Assembly: GCF_028583425.1 (NCBI RefSeq)
Contig: NC_072791.1
Coordinates: forward strand, 190,378,311-190,442,310
Direction of reading: 5' to 3'
Source: Eublepharis macularius
Taxonomy: Eukaryota; Chordata; Lepidosauria; Squamata; Eublepharidae
DNA: 64,000 nt
Under the pieces are notes generated by a model that was not told the DNA's origin, did no database searches, and was given only the letters and a program-made list of their open reading frames with translations. Made by a program: the position numbers and the translations under genes. This document shows positions 1-10,880 of this stretch, one piece after another (within the stretch, counting starts at the first letter, position 1; each line of letters opens with the position of its first letter).

Positions 1-945
1 TACCACCTTCAGTTATCTGTGTTACATTTTAATTGCCCAATTAATCAGTTGACTATAAAATGTAATACAGTATCTCAGCAAAGCTTTATCAAACAAAAAT
101 AGCTTCAATAAAGTTTAGGGAAAGTTTCTATTTTTAAACTTGATCCAGTTTACTCAACAGAAATTATTAAGATGTTAATAATTCATTGTTCGTCTTCCAC
201 AATTCTATACACCTTTCCATAATAGGAGTTCCCATTGTAGGCAGATGCTGTTTCCATGTTGTTAAATAAGGAACGTTAATATGGTCATAGTGTCATATAA
301 TAGATACAGAAGATATTAGCAGAAACATAAGGCTATTATGAACTAAACATCCAGGTTTGGAGGCAGCTATACGACCGATTATTTCAAAACTACAGTGCAA
401 TCCCTAACTGAAAATGCTACAGAAAAACTTTACATGACAATATTTTGTTTGCTTAAAAATGCGTATTCCTTATCTGAGCTGGTTTACAACCAAAATAAAA
501 ATCTAGTAAAAATCAGCAAAGACATAAAACCAAACTTGCATGCAGCCACAAATGGGACAATCACCGGTCTTAACCAGCAGCCATCCTAAAAACTACCATT
601 AAAGGTAGAAACCTAACTTTTTTCATAACTATCTGGTATTTATTATGGTCCCATTTTAATTGTATTCTATTTTTATTATTTTAATAACTGTATTTTTATA
701 GTAAAACCAACTATACACATATGCACCATGAGAAAAAAGAAAACCTCAACCAAATACTCAGGTGAATATCTAGGCTTCCATCTGGTCCCTAAAGTTTTTG
801 AAGCTGTGTTCCAGGCACGGTGTCTGGCACATGGAATAGGGAAGGCATTCCATAATCAAAGCAGAAATTAGACACCTGCACCCTCTGCTAAGTTTGGGGC
901 TGATTTGTAGAGAATCAGCTCCCTGTGCAAACTATCATTTCCGCA
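1..945. other. AT-rich DNA with no recognised gene
   Basis: No convincing coding region, RNA gene or structured repeat was seen here. The open frames are short and show no family motif. It is probably intergenic or intronic sequence with old, unrecognisable repeats. Confidence 0.5.
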
Positions 946-1995
946 TCAATGATGCCATTTTCCAGCAACATAGGAGCATGCAGGGTAAGTAAGTTTAGCA
1001 CAGAGGGAACCTGGCAACCCTGAATGTAACTGGATCATAGGAGTATACCAGGTGATACAGTTTGTTAAGTATGAGGGTCCTGGGATGTGAAGAGCTTTAA
1101 ATGTAATGATGAGCACTTTGAATTGGGCCCAGAAGCAAATAGGTAACCAGTGCAAATGATGCCTCTCTGGAGTGGTAAGTAGAGATGGGCATGAACAGCA
1201 ATACGAACCAAAAAAAGCCACGAAAAGCTCAATCTGTTGTTTGCGAACAAGCTGTTTGTGAGGCCCCATTCTAAACGAACAGGTGGTCATTGCAAGCCTC
1301 GTTCGTTGCTGTTCGTCTTGCTGTTCATCAAGCCAGACAGTCTGGCACCTGCAATCAATTCCCTTGGCAACTTAGGCAGGGATTGTCTGAACTCTGTCTG
1401 AACTCCTGCTGTTGCCCTGGAAACCCCAATCTAAGCCCAATTTAGCTTGATAGGCAGGTCTTCCTTTCATGTGTGGAGCTCCAAATTTGTTACAGCAAGG
1501 GAGCAAAGACCAGGGGAGAGAGGGGCTCCCAGTTCTGACTTTGCAAACAGTGGAGAGACAGTTGCTGTTGGCATTTTGATAGAGTGCATTGGAGCTTGAA
1601 TTTTCTTTGTGTGTGGTGGGATAGGGATCTACCCCTTCAAGTTCCAGGGCTGCTGCCAGGCTCTGGGCCAAGCTATTATTTATCATTGGTACCTTTCCTG
1701 GTGCCTGCTCAGGTCAGGTTTTTGGGAGTGGTGCAGTAGGGATCTTGACTTGGATGATGGCTGGAGGAGAGCCTGCTGGCCATGTTCATGGTTGTTCGTG
1801 AGTCCCTGTTCGTGGATGGCAATGAACAACAAACATCATGTTCGGGTTTTTTTCTGTTCGTGCCCATCTCTAGTGGTAAGTTCCGAGCAGCTGAACTGAC
1901 CCCAACAGGAATCTCACCACCACACTTTGTACCAACTGAAGCTTCTGAGCTTTCACCAAAGGGAGCCCCACATACAGTATGTTACAACAGCTCTG
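946..1995 (-). mobile_element. CR1/L2-type LINE fragment, split by a hAT element
   Basis: On the minus strand the translation contains a block like HWLPICFWAQFKVLIITFK. This matches the C-terminal end of CR1/L2 reverse transcriptases, where HWLPV..R..FK.L...FKALHG is typical. The fragment is interrupted at 1180-1872 by a hAT-like element. The flank resumes after an 8-bp duplication. It carries frameshifts and stops, so it is a dead copy. CR1 and L2 clades cannot be separated from so little sequence. Confidence 0.6.
1180..1872. mobile_element. Non-autonomous hAT-like element, 693 bp
   Basis: The ends are a perfect 12-bp terminal inverted repeat, TAGAGATGGGCA and TGCCCATCTCTA. They are flanked by a perfect 8-bp target-site duplication, GTGGTAAG, at 1172-1179 and 1873-1880. 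Eight-base duplications are diagnostic of hAT transposition. Subterminal regions are rich in GTTCG/CGAAC words, likely transposase-binding repeats. No transposase is encoded, so it must have been moved in trans. It inserted into an older CR1/L2 fragment. Confidence 0.85.
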
Positions 1996-4473
1996 GGTTT
2001 TTCTACTTCTCCATTATTTGCATTGGGATTTAATAGAGCTTGTACTGCAGTAAGTAGTGGCTTTGAGATGGAAGACTAGCCATCTCTTATACTTGTTGCC
2101 AAGCGCATTGCTCACCTTTTGCTCTGGGCTTTCTATTCTTGGTCCTCTTTGCTTGCAATCGATATCTGTATCTCCTCACTGTGCCACTTTATCATTAGTG
2201 TTTTTCTCTGGCTAGATTCAAAGATTTACTGATTGCAGAGCTATTTGGAAGATGCTCTGATATTCCATGTGATTAAAAATTCTGTTCCTGTGGTCTTCAA
2301 GTTCCTGAAATTTTTCTTCCTTTTTGGTAGACATTACACGACGTTGCGGGCATTCCTGCTTACTGTTGTTAGTTCATTCTCCAAATCACTCTGGTTACTA
2401 TCATCTCCTTAATCTTCTATCAGGTAATGATAGTCACCACACTGGCAGTTACCAAATATATCTTTGACTCAGATGCTATAATTTTTCTTTAAATATAAGT
2501 TGATCACCACCCTTCAATTTTATCTAATTTTCTTTGATTACTTTGAACTCACTTGAATTTGTTTTACTTACTTGATTCTGCCATTGATTTTGTTAGCTAC
2601 AAACTTTTCAGATCAGGGGGTTCAGTTCTATTGTACTGCTGAAGGAGGGCATGTGGATGTTGCACAAAGCATCTGCATTTCTGGTGGCCATGGCAGTGGC
2701 ACCCCCTGCTGCATCTGCCATCCAACACCATCAGGGAAAGGGCATGCAGGTAGTGTGGGCAGCTGTGGCTGCGATGGGAGAGCTTGCAAGTGGACAAAGG
2801 AAGGATGCACAAGTAGATGGGAACATATGGGTGGGAGGGCAAAAAGGGGAGCCTATTAATGGGCGTAAGGGGCCTCCCTTAAGCATTCTGTGCCCAGGGC
2901 TCCAAAACCTGGAACTGGCCCTGGGCAACCCTGTTAATAAATAGAAATGGAAAATGTTATAATAGTCCATAGGTTCCCCTTCTTGCTCATGCTGTTGCCC
3001 ATGCTCTTCTCTCTACCAAGCTCTCACTCTCTCTGCCTTACACTTGCAGAAGTTTAAATGCTATCCTCACTAGTAAATGTTTCTGGCCTATTCTAATAAT
3101 CATGAGCTGCCACAGAAACATATTCCAGCCATTAGTAAGCAATGAGGTGTTCAAAAGAGAGTCATTTAACACCATGACTTGAATTACTAGACCTTAGCGA
3201 CAGGATTCTGTTCTCCCTCTCATTAACCACAAAGAATGTAACGGATAATCAGTGTAAACTATTTCCCCCCAAAACAGAGCCAAAGCAGCTCCCCCCCCGC
3301 TTTGACATAAGTACCTAGGATTTTGCATTCCTTAGCCAGAGGTGTTATAAATGGCATATATTGTACCTCCAGGCTTGTGTATTCTTTAGTAGTAATCAAT
3401 CAATTAATTAATCAATTATATCAATTAATTAATCAATTAATTGATTAAGTAGTAATCAATCAATTAATTAATCAATTATATCAATTAATTAATCAATTAT
3501 AACCTGCTTGCAGGATGAGTGGGGTATAAGCTGAATGAATGAATGAATGCTTGTATGATTTATAAACACGCAAACCAAAGTAAAATAGGACTCAATATGG
3601 TGCAGTAATTGGAAACTTACTTTTGGACACTTTATTTATTTAAAAAATTTACATGGGAAACTCGAGCACCAATCCTTTTTCTCTGTCAAGCTCATTGGCT
3701 GAGCTTGGGCAGATCATTTCCTCTTGATGTTGTTCTGAGGCTAAAATAGCCACTCTGAGCTTCCAGGACAAGGGGAAGTGTCACAGAATACTCATGGAGG
3801 TACATTACTTTTAAAACAGACATGCAGAAATGAAGAGTATCTTTGTCTGTTTCAAAGCAATACATTAACCACTAAACCCAAGGCTGTTTTGAGATTTTTG
3901 TTCTCTCTAATAATCAATCTCTGACAGGTAATCAGCCCTCTGACAAAGAGAAGTCAGAAGTTTATTTATTCCTGGCATCAAGTGACAACCTTGTATCCCT
4001 GCCAGAAATCATTCAATATTATTGTGATACCCAGTCCCGCTACCACCCACTTTAAACCTCTCTTTTCAGGTTCTGGGTTTCACTGGCAGTTCAGGATAGC
4101 AATACACCACATGTCTAATCCCTAATTATCAGGCAGAGAGCCTTGACCCAGATCGACACAGGAGCCCCTCTTCCCAGGGACTTCACCAGATATGCAGCCA
4201 GTTCCCTCAATGTGCTACTCCTCACTCAGCTGAATGCCCAGGGATATTGGAGTGAAGAAACTCAGTATTTATTTCCTTATACATTGCCACCATTTAGATT
4301 AAATATATTGGCCATGGCCAGAAAAGCTGATGTGTATGTCTGTGTTTTACATTTCCTGAGACTCTAGACACCCAGTCTCCAAAGTTTAAACAAAAAACAA
4401 ACTAAAACTGTTTGTACAAGTACAACAACATTTAGAAAAAATCAGACTCAGAGATACAGTGTTTTAAATATTT
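1996..4473. other. Non-coding DNA with old repeats
   Basis: No gene is supported. The stretch contains the AT-rich duplicated block at 3388-3499. That block is followed by a short retroposon-like tail (GGGGTATAAGC, then four to five GAAT units) near 3520-3550. The open frames near 2572-2944 show no recognised motif, and both strands are equally open, suggesting chance. Confidence 0.5.
3388..3499. repeat. AT-rich tandem duplication of AATCAATT-type words
   Basis: A 52-base block made of AATCAATTAATT-like words occurs at 3388-3439. It is repeated with no visible difference at 3448-3499, a 60-base period. The words are nearly self-complementary, so the region can fold into hairpins. Confidence 0.8.
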
Positions 4474-4577
4474 TGTTTGTTTGTTTGTTTGTTTGTTTGT
4501 TTGTTTGTTTGTTTGTTTGTTTGTTTGTTTGTTTGTTTGTTTGTTTGTTTGTTTGTTTGTTTGTTTGTTTGTTTGTA
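4474..4577. repeat. (TTTG)n microsatellite, LINE tail
   Basis: About 26 nearly perfect TTTG units. It directly abuts the 3' end of the minus-strand LINE, so it is best explained as that element's expanded tail. Confidence 0.95.
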
Positions 4578-5481
4578 GTCCACCTTCCTCACTAAGTTCC
4601 AAGGCAGATTACAACATGTGAGTGAAAATACAATATAATCGACAACTAGGACATTCATTGAGCAAAGTACAGTAATGAACAACAGGGCATTCAGGGAAAC
4701 AGATACAATAGGGAATGGTAGTAGAAAAATATCAAACACGCATAACACCAAGCACAGAGAGGAAATCTATCTGAAACACAGCATAACATTTCTATGGCAT
4801 GTTTAGCAGCTTGGAAACTCCCTAGTAGACACACATCCATATCAGCAATATACCCAATATAGTGTAGCATTTAGTCCCTGCCTTTACCAAGTCACCTCTC
4901 TCAGCTATTTTTCATGACATAGTCCTGTAATCTGGGTAGAAAGCCCTCCTGAATCATTCAGTTTTGCATAGTTTGCAGAAAGCCAGGAGAGTGGAGGCTT
5001 TCCTGATCACCTCAGGTAGGCCATTCTATAAGGTGGGGGCTACCACAGAGAAAGCATGTGTACAGGCAGCTGTTGATCTTGCCCAACTGAAGGATGGTAC
5101 CTGCAGAAGGCCCTGACCAGATGACCAAAGCTGTTGTAGCAGAACATAGGGGAAGAGACAGTCGCAGAGATATGAGGGACCAAGACCAAGAAGGGCTTTG
5201 AATGTAATAGTCATGATGACCTTGAACTGAGCCAGGTAACTGATGGGAAGCCAATGGAGTGACTGCAAATCAGAGTGCTTTGTATGCTCTGTCTAGCTCC
5301 TGAAAGTAAACATGCAGTGTTCTGCACCAACTTAAACCTTGAAGTTGACTTTGAGGGGAGACCTATGTAGAGTGCATTACAGTCGTTTAGACAATGTTAC
5401 TGTGGCATGAATCCAGGTGGCCAGATCAGCCATGTCAAAGAAGGGGGCCATTTTCCACGCTAGTCTGAGTTGGGTGAAGAC

Positions 5482-5832
5482 TTGAGGTGGGCACGAACTG
5501 AAATACGAACCAAAATTTGTCATGAACCAGGCCGGTTCATGGTTCGTGAACTGGTGGTTTATCAAAGCCCGTTTCTGACGAACCGCCACAATCTTTAGGC
5601 CAGTTAGTTTGATTTGTTTTTCAGTTTGTCACTGCAGACAGCTTAGCGCTGATCAATCCGTTTCCTAGGCAATGGCAGGGAAGGGCTTTCTGCTGCCCCA
5701 GTAGTGACATTTTCACAAATCAAACGAGCCGGTTCACGAACCGGGGGAAGTTTGTGAAAGTTTGTGGTTCGTTAAATGTGACGAACCATTAACTGCATGG
5801 TTTGGATTTTTCCCGGTTCATGCCCACCTCCA
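5482..5832. mobile_element. Short hAT-like non-autonomous element
   Basis: Its ends (TTGAGGTGGGCA and TGCCCACCTCCA) form an 11-of-12 inverted repeat. They closely resemble the TAGAGATGGGCA ends of the element at 1180. The interior is dominated by GGTTC/GAACC words in both orientations. The flanking 8-mers match at about 5 of 8 positions, consistent with a decayed duplication. It interrupts the CR1/L2 LINE. Confidence 0.65.
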
Positions 5833-6290
5833 GATAAGATCTATTTTTGGTAGCTGCATTTACTTCCTTCTCTAGCAGCAGTGCTGGGTCTAGTATAACC
5901 TCTAAGTTCTTAACTGAACCAGCCAGGGTCAACTGAACCCATCAAAGGTTAGAAGCACAATGTTCTTCAAGATATTTGCTTTTCCAAACAGCATCACTTC
6001 CATCTTTTGTTTGCTTTCAGCCAGTTGACCACAGCTGTGAAGCAGTGACTCAACCCCAATACTGCAACACTAGGAGATTTGGATAATGAGACACAGAGCT
6101 GGGTATCATCTGTATATTGATGGCATCCAATTCCATAGCTATGAATGAGTTCGCCTAAATACTTTACACAGAGGTTAAATAACATGGGGAGTAAGATTGT
6201 GCCTTGTAGAAAACCACAAGATAATTCTCACTCTGAGGATAACTGGTCTTCAATTGCTGTAAATCTACAAATGCATGTTTGCTAAAGTAA

Positions 6291-7150
6291 TACAGAGATC
6301 TAACCTAACAGCTCAGTCCTGTGCATGTTGACTCAGAAGTAGGTCCCACAAAGTTTAAGGAGACTTCCTCATAAGTAATTATACATAACATTTCAAAATG
6401 CTATGTATGCACAAAGAAGGGCGTGTCATTTCCCTTCCTTTGCTTTTTCATTGCCATAGAACTGAAATAGCTTTCTGCTATGATTCCAATGAGGCCTGAA
6501 CTACAAAAGCAAACAAAATGCTTAGGATTGCCTGGGGATTCATTATGAAGTGCCACACTTATTCAAACACTCACCACAATATTTGTTTTGTGTCATTTTG
6601 TATGGATGACATTGGTTTCTGAGAAAATGCCAAACTGAAAAAGGCCAATGTGAGCACAGTATCATTTATTTATCTGTGCATATATGCATGCACATGCATA
6701 TATCTACATTACAAGGCTATCATGTTTATCTGAACAAATAAGGCAGAATTGTTGCAGCCCAGCATGCTTTCATACTTTGGACTGTCAAATCGCTTCAGAC
6801 CTGAATTGGAGGTGAATAAACATTTAGGCACTTGCTTTCCTGACTCAGAAAGAAAATGCAAAATGCAGGTCCTGCAATGCAGATGCCTGTCCATTTCTAA
6901 GAACAGCACACAGAGAAACTGATCTATTATACACAATCCATTAAGAAGGTTTGGTCCCATTTTTGAGCATTCGAGTCTTGCTTGGTTTAGGGAGATGGTG
7001 CATAAATAATAAGCTTATACTTTGAAACCCTATTAGCTAAGCCTTTCATAGTCCATAACTATATCGTGTTTGTTATGCTTTCTTTTTCTTTGTGTAGAAC
7101 ATCAAATGCTTATTTTTATAGTATAATAGCTTGGGGAACTACCTGTTCCT
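6291..7150. other. Non-coding DNA
   Basis: No gene was recognised. Around 6312-6385 there is a degenerate copy of a short foldback repeat (CAGTCCTGTGCATGTTGACT). Related motifs recur near 11,440 and 47,480-47,790. Confidence 0.45.
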
Positions 7151-7327
7151 GAGAGTCAGTTTGGTGTAGTGGTTAAGATTGGTGGGACTCTAATCTGGAG
7201 AACTGGTTTTGATTTCCCACTCCTCCATTTGAAGCCAGCTGGGTGACTTTGGGTCAGTCACAGCTCTCTTAGAACTCTCTCAGCCCCACCCACCTCACTG
7301 AGTGATTGTTGTGGGAATAATAATAAC

Positions 7328-8056
7328 CAGGGGTCATTTCCTAGAAAAAGAACTACAGGAACTTATTAGCATATTTCATTAGCATATGCCACACCCCCTG
7401 ACATCACCAGAAGTGTGTCAGAAGGTACCATTCACCCCTCAGACCCCTTTCCCCCAAAATCTCCAGGTATTTCCTTAAAGCAGAATGAACTCAAAGCAGC
7501 TTACCCTCCTCTGGAGAGCCAGCCCTGCTTGCTTGCACGCATGCACGCACTCTCTCTCTCACACGTCACAAATGAAAATAAAGCAGCAGAATGAATTCAA
7601 ACCAGCTTACCCTCCTTTGGAGTCCAGCCCCACCCAGCTTGCACTCACTCACTCACTCACTCATTTTCTCTCTCCCTCTCTCCCACCAGTCACAAATGAA
7701 AATAAAACAAGCAGCAGAACAGAATGAATTCTAAGCAGCTTACGTTCCTTTGGAACCCAGCCCCACTCGGCTTGCACTCATTCACTCATTTTCTCTCTCC
7801 CCCGCCCCTCTCCTCTGAATCACAAATGAAAATAAAGCAAGCAGCAAAACAGAATGAATTCTGAGCAGCTTACGTTCCTTTGGAGCCCAGCCTCACTCGG
7901 CTTGCACTCATTCACTCATTTTCTCTCTCTCTCCCCCTCTCTCACAAGTCACAAATGAAAATAAAACAAGCAGCAGAGCAGAATGAATTCTAAGCAGCTT
8001 ACGTTCCTTTGGAGCCCAGCCCCACTCGGCTTGCACTCATTCACTCATTTTCATTT

Positions 8057-8102
<46 letters not shown>

Positions 8103-8260
8103 CCGAGTCACAAATGAAAATAAAGTAGTACAGCCTGCTGCTAATGATGAGGACAGCCAGGAGGAAAAGGAATCACATGGGCGGGGCCAAAACTCACGTG
8201 ACCTCTTTTCAGAGCTACCGGAACGCTGTTCCGGTGCATTCCGCCTCCAAATGAGCCCTG
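7328..8260. mobile_element. Non-autonomous hAT element with internal tandem repeats
   Basis: The termini CAGGGGTCATTT and AAATGAGCCCTG form a hAT-type CAGGG inverted repeat. They are flanked by a perfect 8-bp duplication, ATAATAAC, at 7320-7327 and 8261-8268. Removing the element restores a continuous SINE. The interior has roughly five copies of a ~120-bp unit and a TC microsatellite. No transposase is encoded. Confidence 0.88.
7480..8125. repeat. Tandem repeat of ~120-bp unit inside the hAT element
   Basis: About five diverged units. Each contains CAGAATGAATTC, AAGCAGCTTAC, TTTGGAGCCCAGCC, a CTCACTCATT plus pyrimidine run, and CACAAATGAAAATAAA. The last unit carries an expanded (TC)n run at about 8060-8100. 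Confidence 0.85.
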
Positions 8261-8867
8261 ATAATAACATACTTTGTAAACCACTCTGAGTGGGTGTTAA
8301 GTTGTCCTGAAGGGCAATATGTAAATCAAATGTTGTTGTTGTTGTTGTTAAACTTGGACACCTTTTTCAAAGCAAGTGGACACCTCATTCTGGCATGTAA
8401 GATGGCATTTGATCAGCTACTAAGACACTGAAACATGTTTTCCTGTACTGTACTTATTATTGTGATATACACCCCATACTTATTGATCCCTTGCTGAGAG
8501 GGCAAATTAGGGAAACCTGATGAACGTAAAATTATCTTTCTGTTAGCTATTCAAAACCAAAAGAGGATCGAAACTGTAGCTAAATTTTTTTATCTTGCGT
8601 TTATGAGGTGAGCTATGTATTTGTAGACCAATCTGTGATTGTGTGGAGTGTTTCTGTAATTAATATGGATGTAATGCCAATGACGGTTGCTGCTGCTGAT
8701 AACATACTTCGTAAACCACTTTGAGTGGATGTTAAGTTGTCCTGAAAGGTAGTATATAAATCAAATGTTGTTGTTGTTGTTGTTGTTAAAATGAGACACC
8801 TTTTTCAAAGCAAATGGACCCCACATTCTGGCATGTAAGATGGCATTTGATCAGCTACTAAGACACT
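8261..8867. repeat. Local direct duplication carrying the SINE tail
   Basis: About 170 bp at 8261-8431 is repeated at 8699-8867 with roughly 90% identity by eye. It comprises the SINE 3' end, the (GTT)n tail and adjoining non-SINE sequence (TGGCATGTAAGATGGCATTT). Because it spans the SINE boundary, the duplication happened after the SINE inserted. The intervening 8432-8698 shows no gene. Confidence 0.8.
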
Positions 8868-9420
8868 ATTGAGATGAAAATAGAAGTAACCATTATTTAT
8901 GTATCAGCCGCATTTGTATATTCCATCTTTAACATACAGCTCATAAGTGTCATTTTTATCCTCAGTGTTATCCTTACTGGGTTCAGCCTACGACGAATAT
9001 CCAGGGTAGGGATGTGCGTTTCGGCATTCAGAATGCCGAAAGAATGCCGAAACAAAAGTGTTTCGGCTTCTTTCGGGGAATGCCGAAACGTTTCGGGGAA
9101 TGCCGAAACGTTTCGGGTAGCCGAAAGAAAAAAGCCGAAACATTTCGGGATTCTTTCGGCTTTCTTTCGGCTTTTCAATGGGAAAATGCCTCCGTCTTCC
9201 CGGACGTCTGGGGGAGGCATTTTCCCACCGAATAAGCCCAAAATTGGTGGGGACCTTCCTCTAACCCTTCTCTAACAACCACCAACATCAGAGAATCACA
9301 AAAACACAATTCCTGGCAAAAACACTTTATTTCTTGAACAGCTTTAGGTTACACAGTAGGAGGGCACAACAGGGCATGATAGCAATGTACTACAAAAAAT
9401 AATACAACCCACTTCACCGT

Positions 9421-9860
9421 TTTTGACAGCAATTGTGTTTGTGTGATTCTCTGATGTGAAGTGAGTTGTGTTATTTTTGTGTAGTACACTGCTTTCCTGC
9501 TCAGTGGTGCCTTCCTACTGTGTAACCTAAAGCAGTTACAGAAATAAAGTGCTTTTGACAGCAATTTTTGGGGTGATTCTTTAATGTGAAGTGAGTTGTG
9601 TTATTTTTGTGTAAGATACTGCTTCCATGCCCTTTGGTGTTCCCCCCCTGCTGTGTAGCCTAAAGCTGTTCAAGAAATAAAGTGTTTTTGACAGGAATTG
9701 TGCTTTTGTGATTCTCTGACGTTAAGTGAGTTGTGTTATTTTTGTGTAAGATAGTGCTGCCATGCCCTTTGGTGTTCCCCCCTGCTGTGTAACCTAAAGC
9801 TGTTCAAGAAATAAAGTGTTTTTGACAGGAATCGTGTTTTGTGATTCTCTGATGTTAAGT
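9421..9860. repeat. Tandem array of ~130-137-bp unit
   Basis: Three to four units. Each contains TTTTTGACAG, GTGATTCTCTGATGT, AAGTGAGTTGTGTTATTTTT, a C-rich stretch and AAAGCTGTTCAAGAAATAAA. The array lies inside the hAT-like element. Each unit carries AATAAA. Confidence 0.85.
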
Positions 9861-10380
9861 GAGTTTTGTTTTAATTTTTCTGTGTGGGGGACTGCTGGTG
9901 TAATGTGTCATAATGCTTTGCCTACTTGTACTTTGGAAGGGAGAAAATAATTTTTTTTAAACTTTATTTTGTGTTGTTCTTGTTTTATTCTTTGTTGTGC
10001 AGTTGGTTCCCATCATAGGGAACAATGGGGCTGGCTGGCCAGCCATCTCTGTAGGTGGTGGGGGAATTTGAGGGAGGGTGTCTGTGGTTCAGGTGCTCTT
10101 TCACAGGGACCAGCTGGCACTCAGAAGTGTGCCCACCATTGTGGCACCCCTGGGCTGTGCAGAATTGCCCAGGGAAAGAGAGTTTAGAAGTTCCCAGCAT
10201 AGGGAAGAAAGGGAGAGGGCTGGCCTTTGCCAGCCTGTTCCTGGGGTTATGGGTGTGGGGCAGGTGGGGGTGGATTTGGGTCTGTGAGGGGCTAATGTGG
10301 GGATTTGGGTCTGTGTGTGGCAGCTGGGGGGGAATTGGGTTTGTGTGGGGCTGTAAGGGGTGGACTTTAGGGGCTGAGAG

Positions 10381-10880
10381 GACCTACTTGGGGAGGCCAT
10401 GAAATGGCCCCCCCAAGTGGGAGCAGTCTGAGCCTTGGTGGGGGGTGGGAGGAAGGGTGGGAGAAGGGCCCCAGAGGGCTGGGGGGCATTTTGCATGCAA
10501 AATGCCACCCCTGGCAAGACAAGCCTCCCCCAGCTGTCAGTGGTAGAGATGAGAGCAGAGCACCTACTTGGGGAGGCCATGAAATGCCCTCCCCAAGTGG
10601 GAGCAGGCTGAGCCTTGGTGGGGGGTGGGAGGAGGGGTGGGAGAAGGGCCCCAGAGGGTTGGGGGGCATTTTGCATGCAAAATGCCACCCCTGGCAACAC
10701 AAGCCTCCCCCAGCTGTCAGTGGTAGAGATTAGAGCACCTACTTGGGGAGGCCATGAAATGGCCCCCCCAAGTGGGAGCAGGCTGAGCCTTGGTGGGGCG
10801 TGGGAGGAGGGGTGGGAGAAGGGCCCCTGAGGGTAAGGGGGCATTTTGCATGCAAAATGCCACCCCTGGCAAAGGAAGCC
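10381..10880. repeat. GC-rich tandem array of ~178-bp unit with a 22-bp palindrome
   Basis: Three units begin near 10,381, 10,561 and 10,737 with CTACTTGGGGAGGCCATGAA. Each contains a perfect palindrome built around GCATTTTGCATGCAAAATGC. The array is GC-rich and lies inside the hAT-like element. The 300-codon minus-strand frame here is its repetitive translation. Confidence 0.9.

Larger units (their letters stand above)
4474..6290 (-). mobile_element. CR1/L2-type LINE, 5' truncated, with (CAAA)n tail
   Basis: Read on the minus strand, the element ends in a (CAAA)n array preceded by a stem-like 3' end (CTTAGTGAGGAAGGTGGACT). Such ends are typical of CR1/L2 LINEs in reptiles. Upstream, minus-strand translations show the C-terminal reverse-transcriptase blocks HWLPISYLAQFKVIMTITFK and GLGPSYL (about 5030-5270). 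The catalytic-box remnant YTDDTQL appears near 6090. Frames are broken by stops and shifts. A hAT-like element sits at 5482-5832. The 5' boundary is approximate. Confidence 0.7.
7151..8351 (+). mobile_element. tRNA-headed SINE, split by a hAT element
   Basis: The head carries the pol III A-box-like TGGTGTAGTGGTTAAGA and a degenerate B box (GGTTTTGATTTCC). The body (CACTCCTCCATTTGAAGCCA) is shared with copies at 17,053, 28,446 and 42,235. The body stops at 7327 and resumes at 8261. It ends in the LINE-like 3' end TTAAGTTGTCCTGAAGGGCA and a (GTT)n tail. The intervening 933 bp is a hAT insertion. Confidence 0.8.

Noticed and set aside
4464..4751. Minus-strand ORF ending in repeated KQTN
   Set aside because: It is the translation of the (TTTG)n tail of a LINE.
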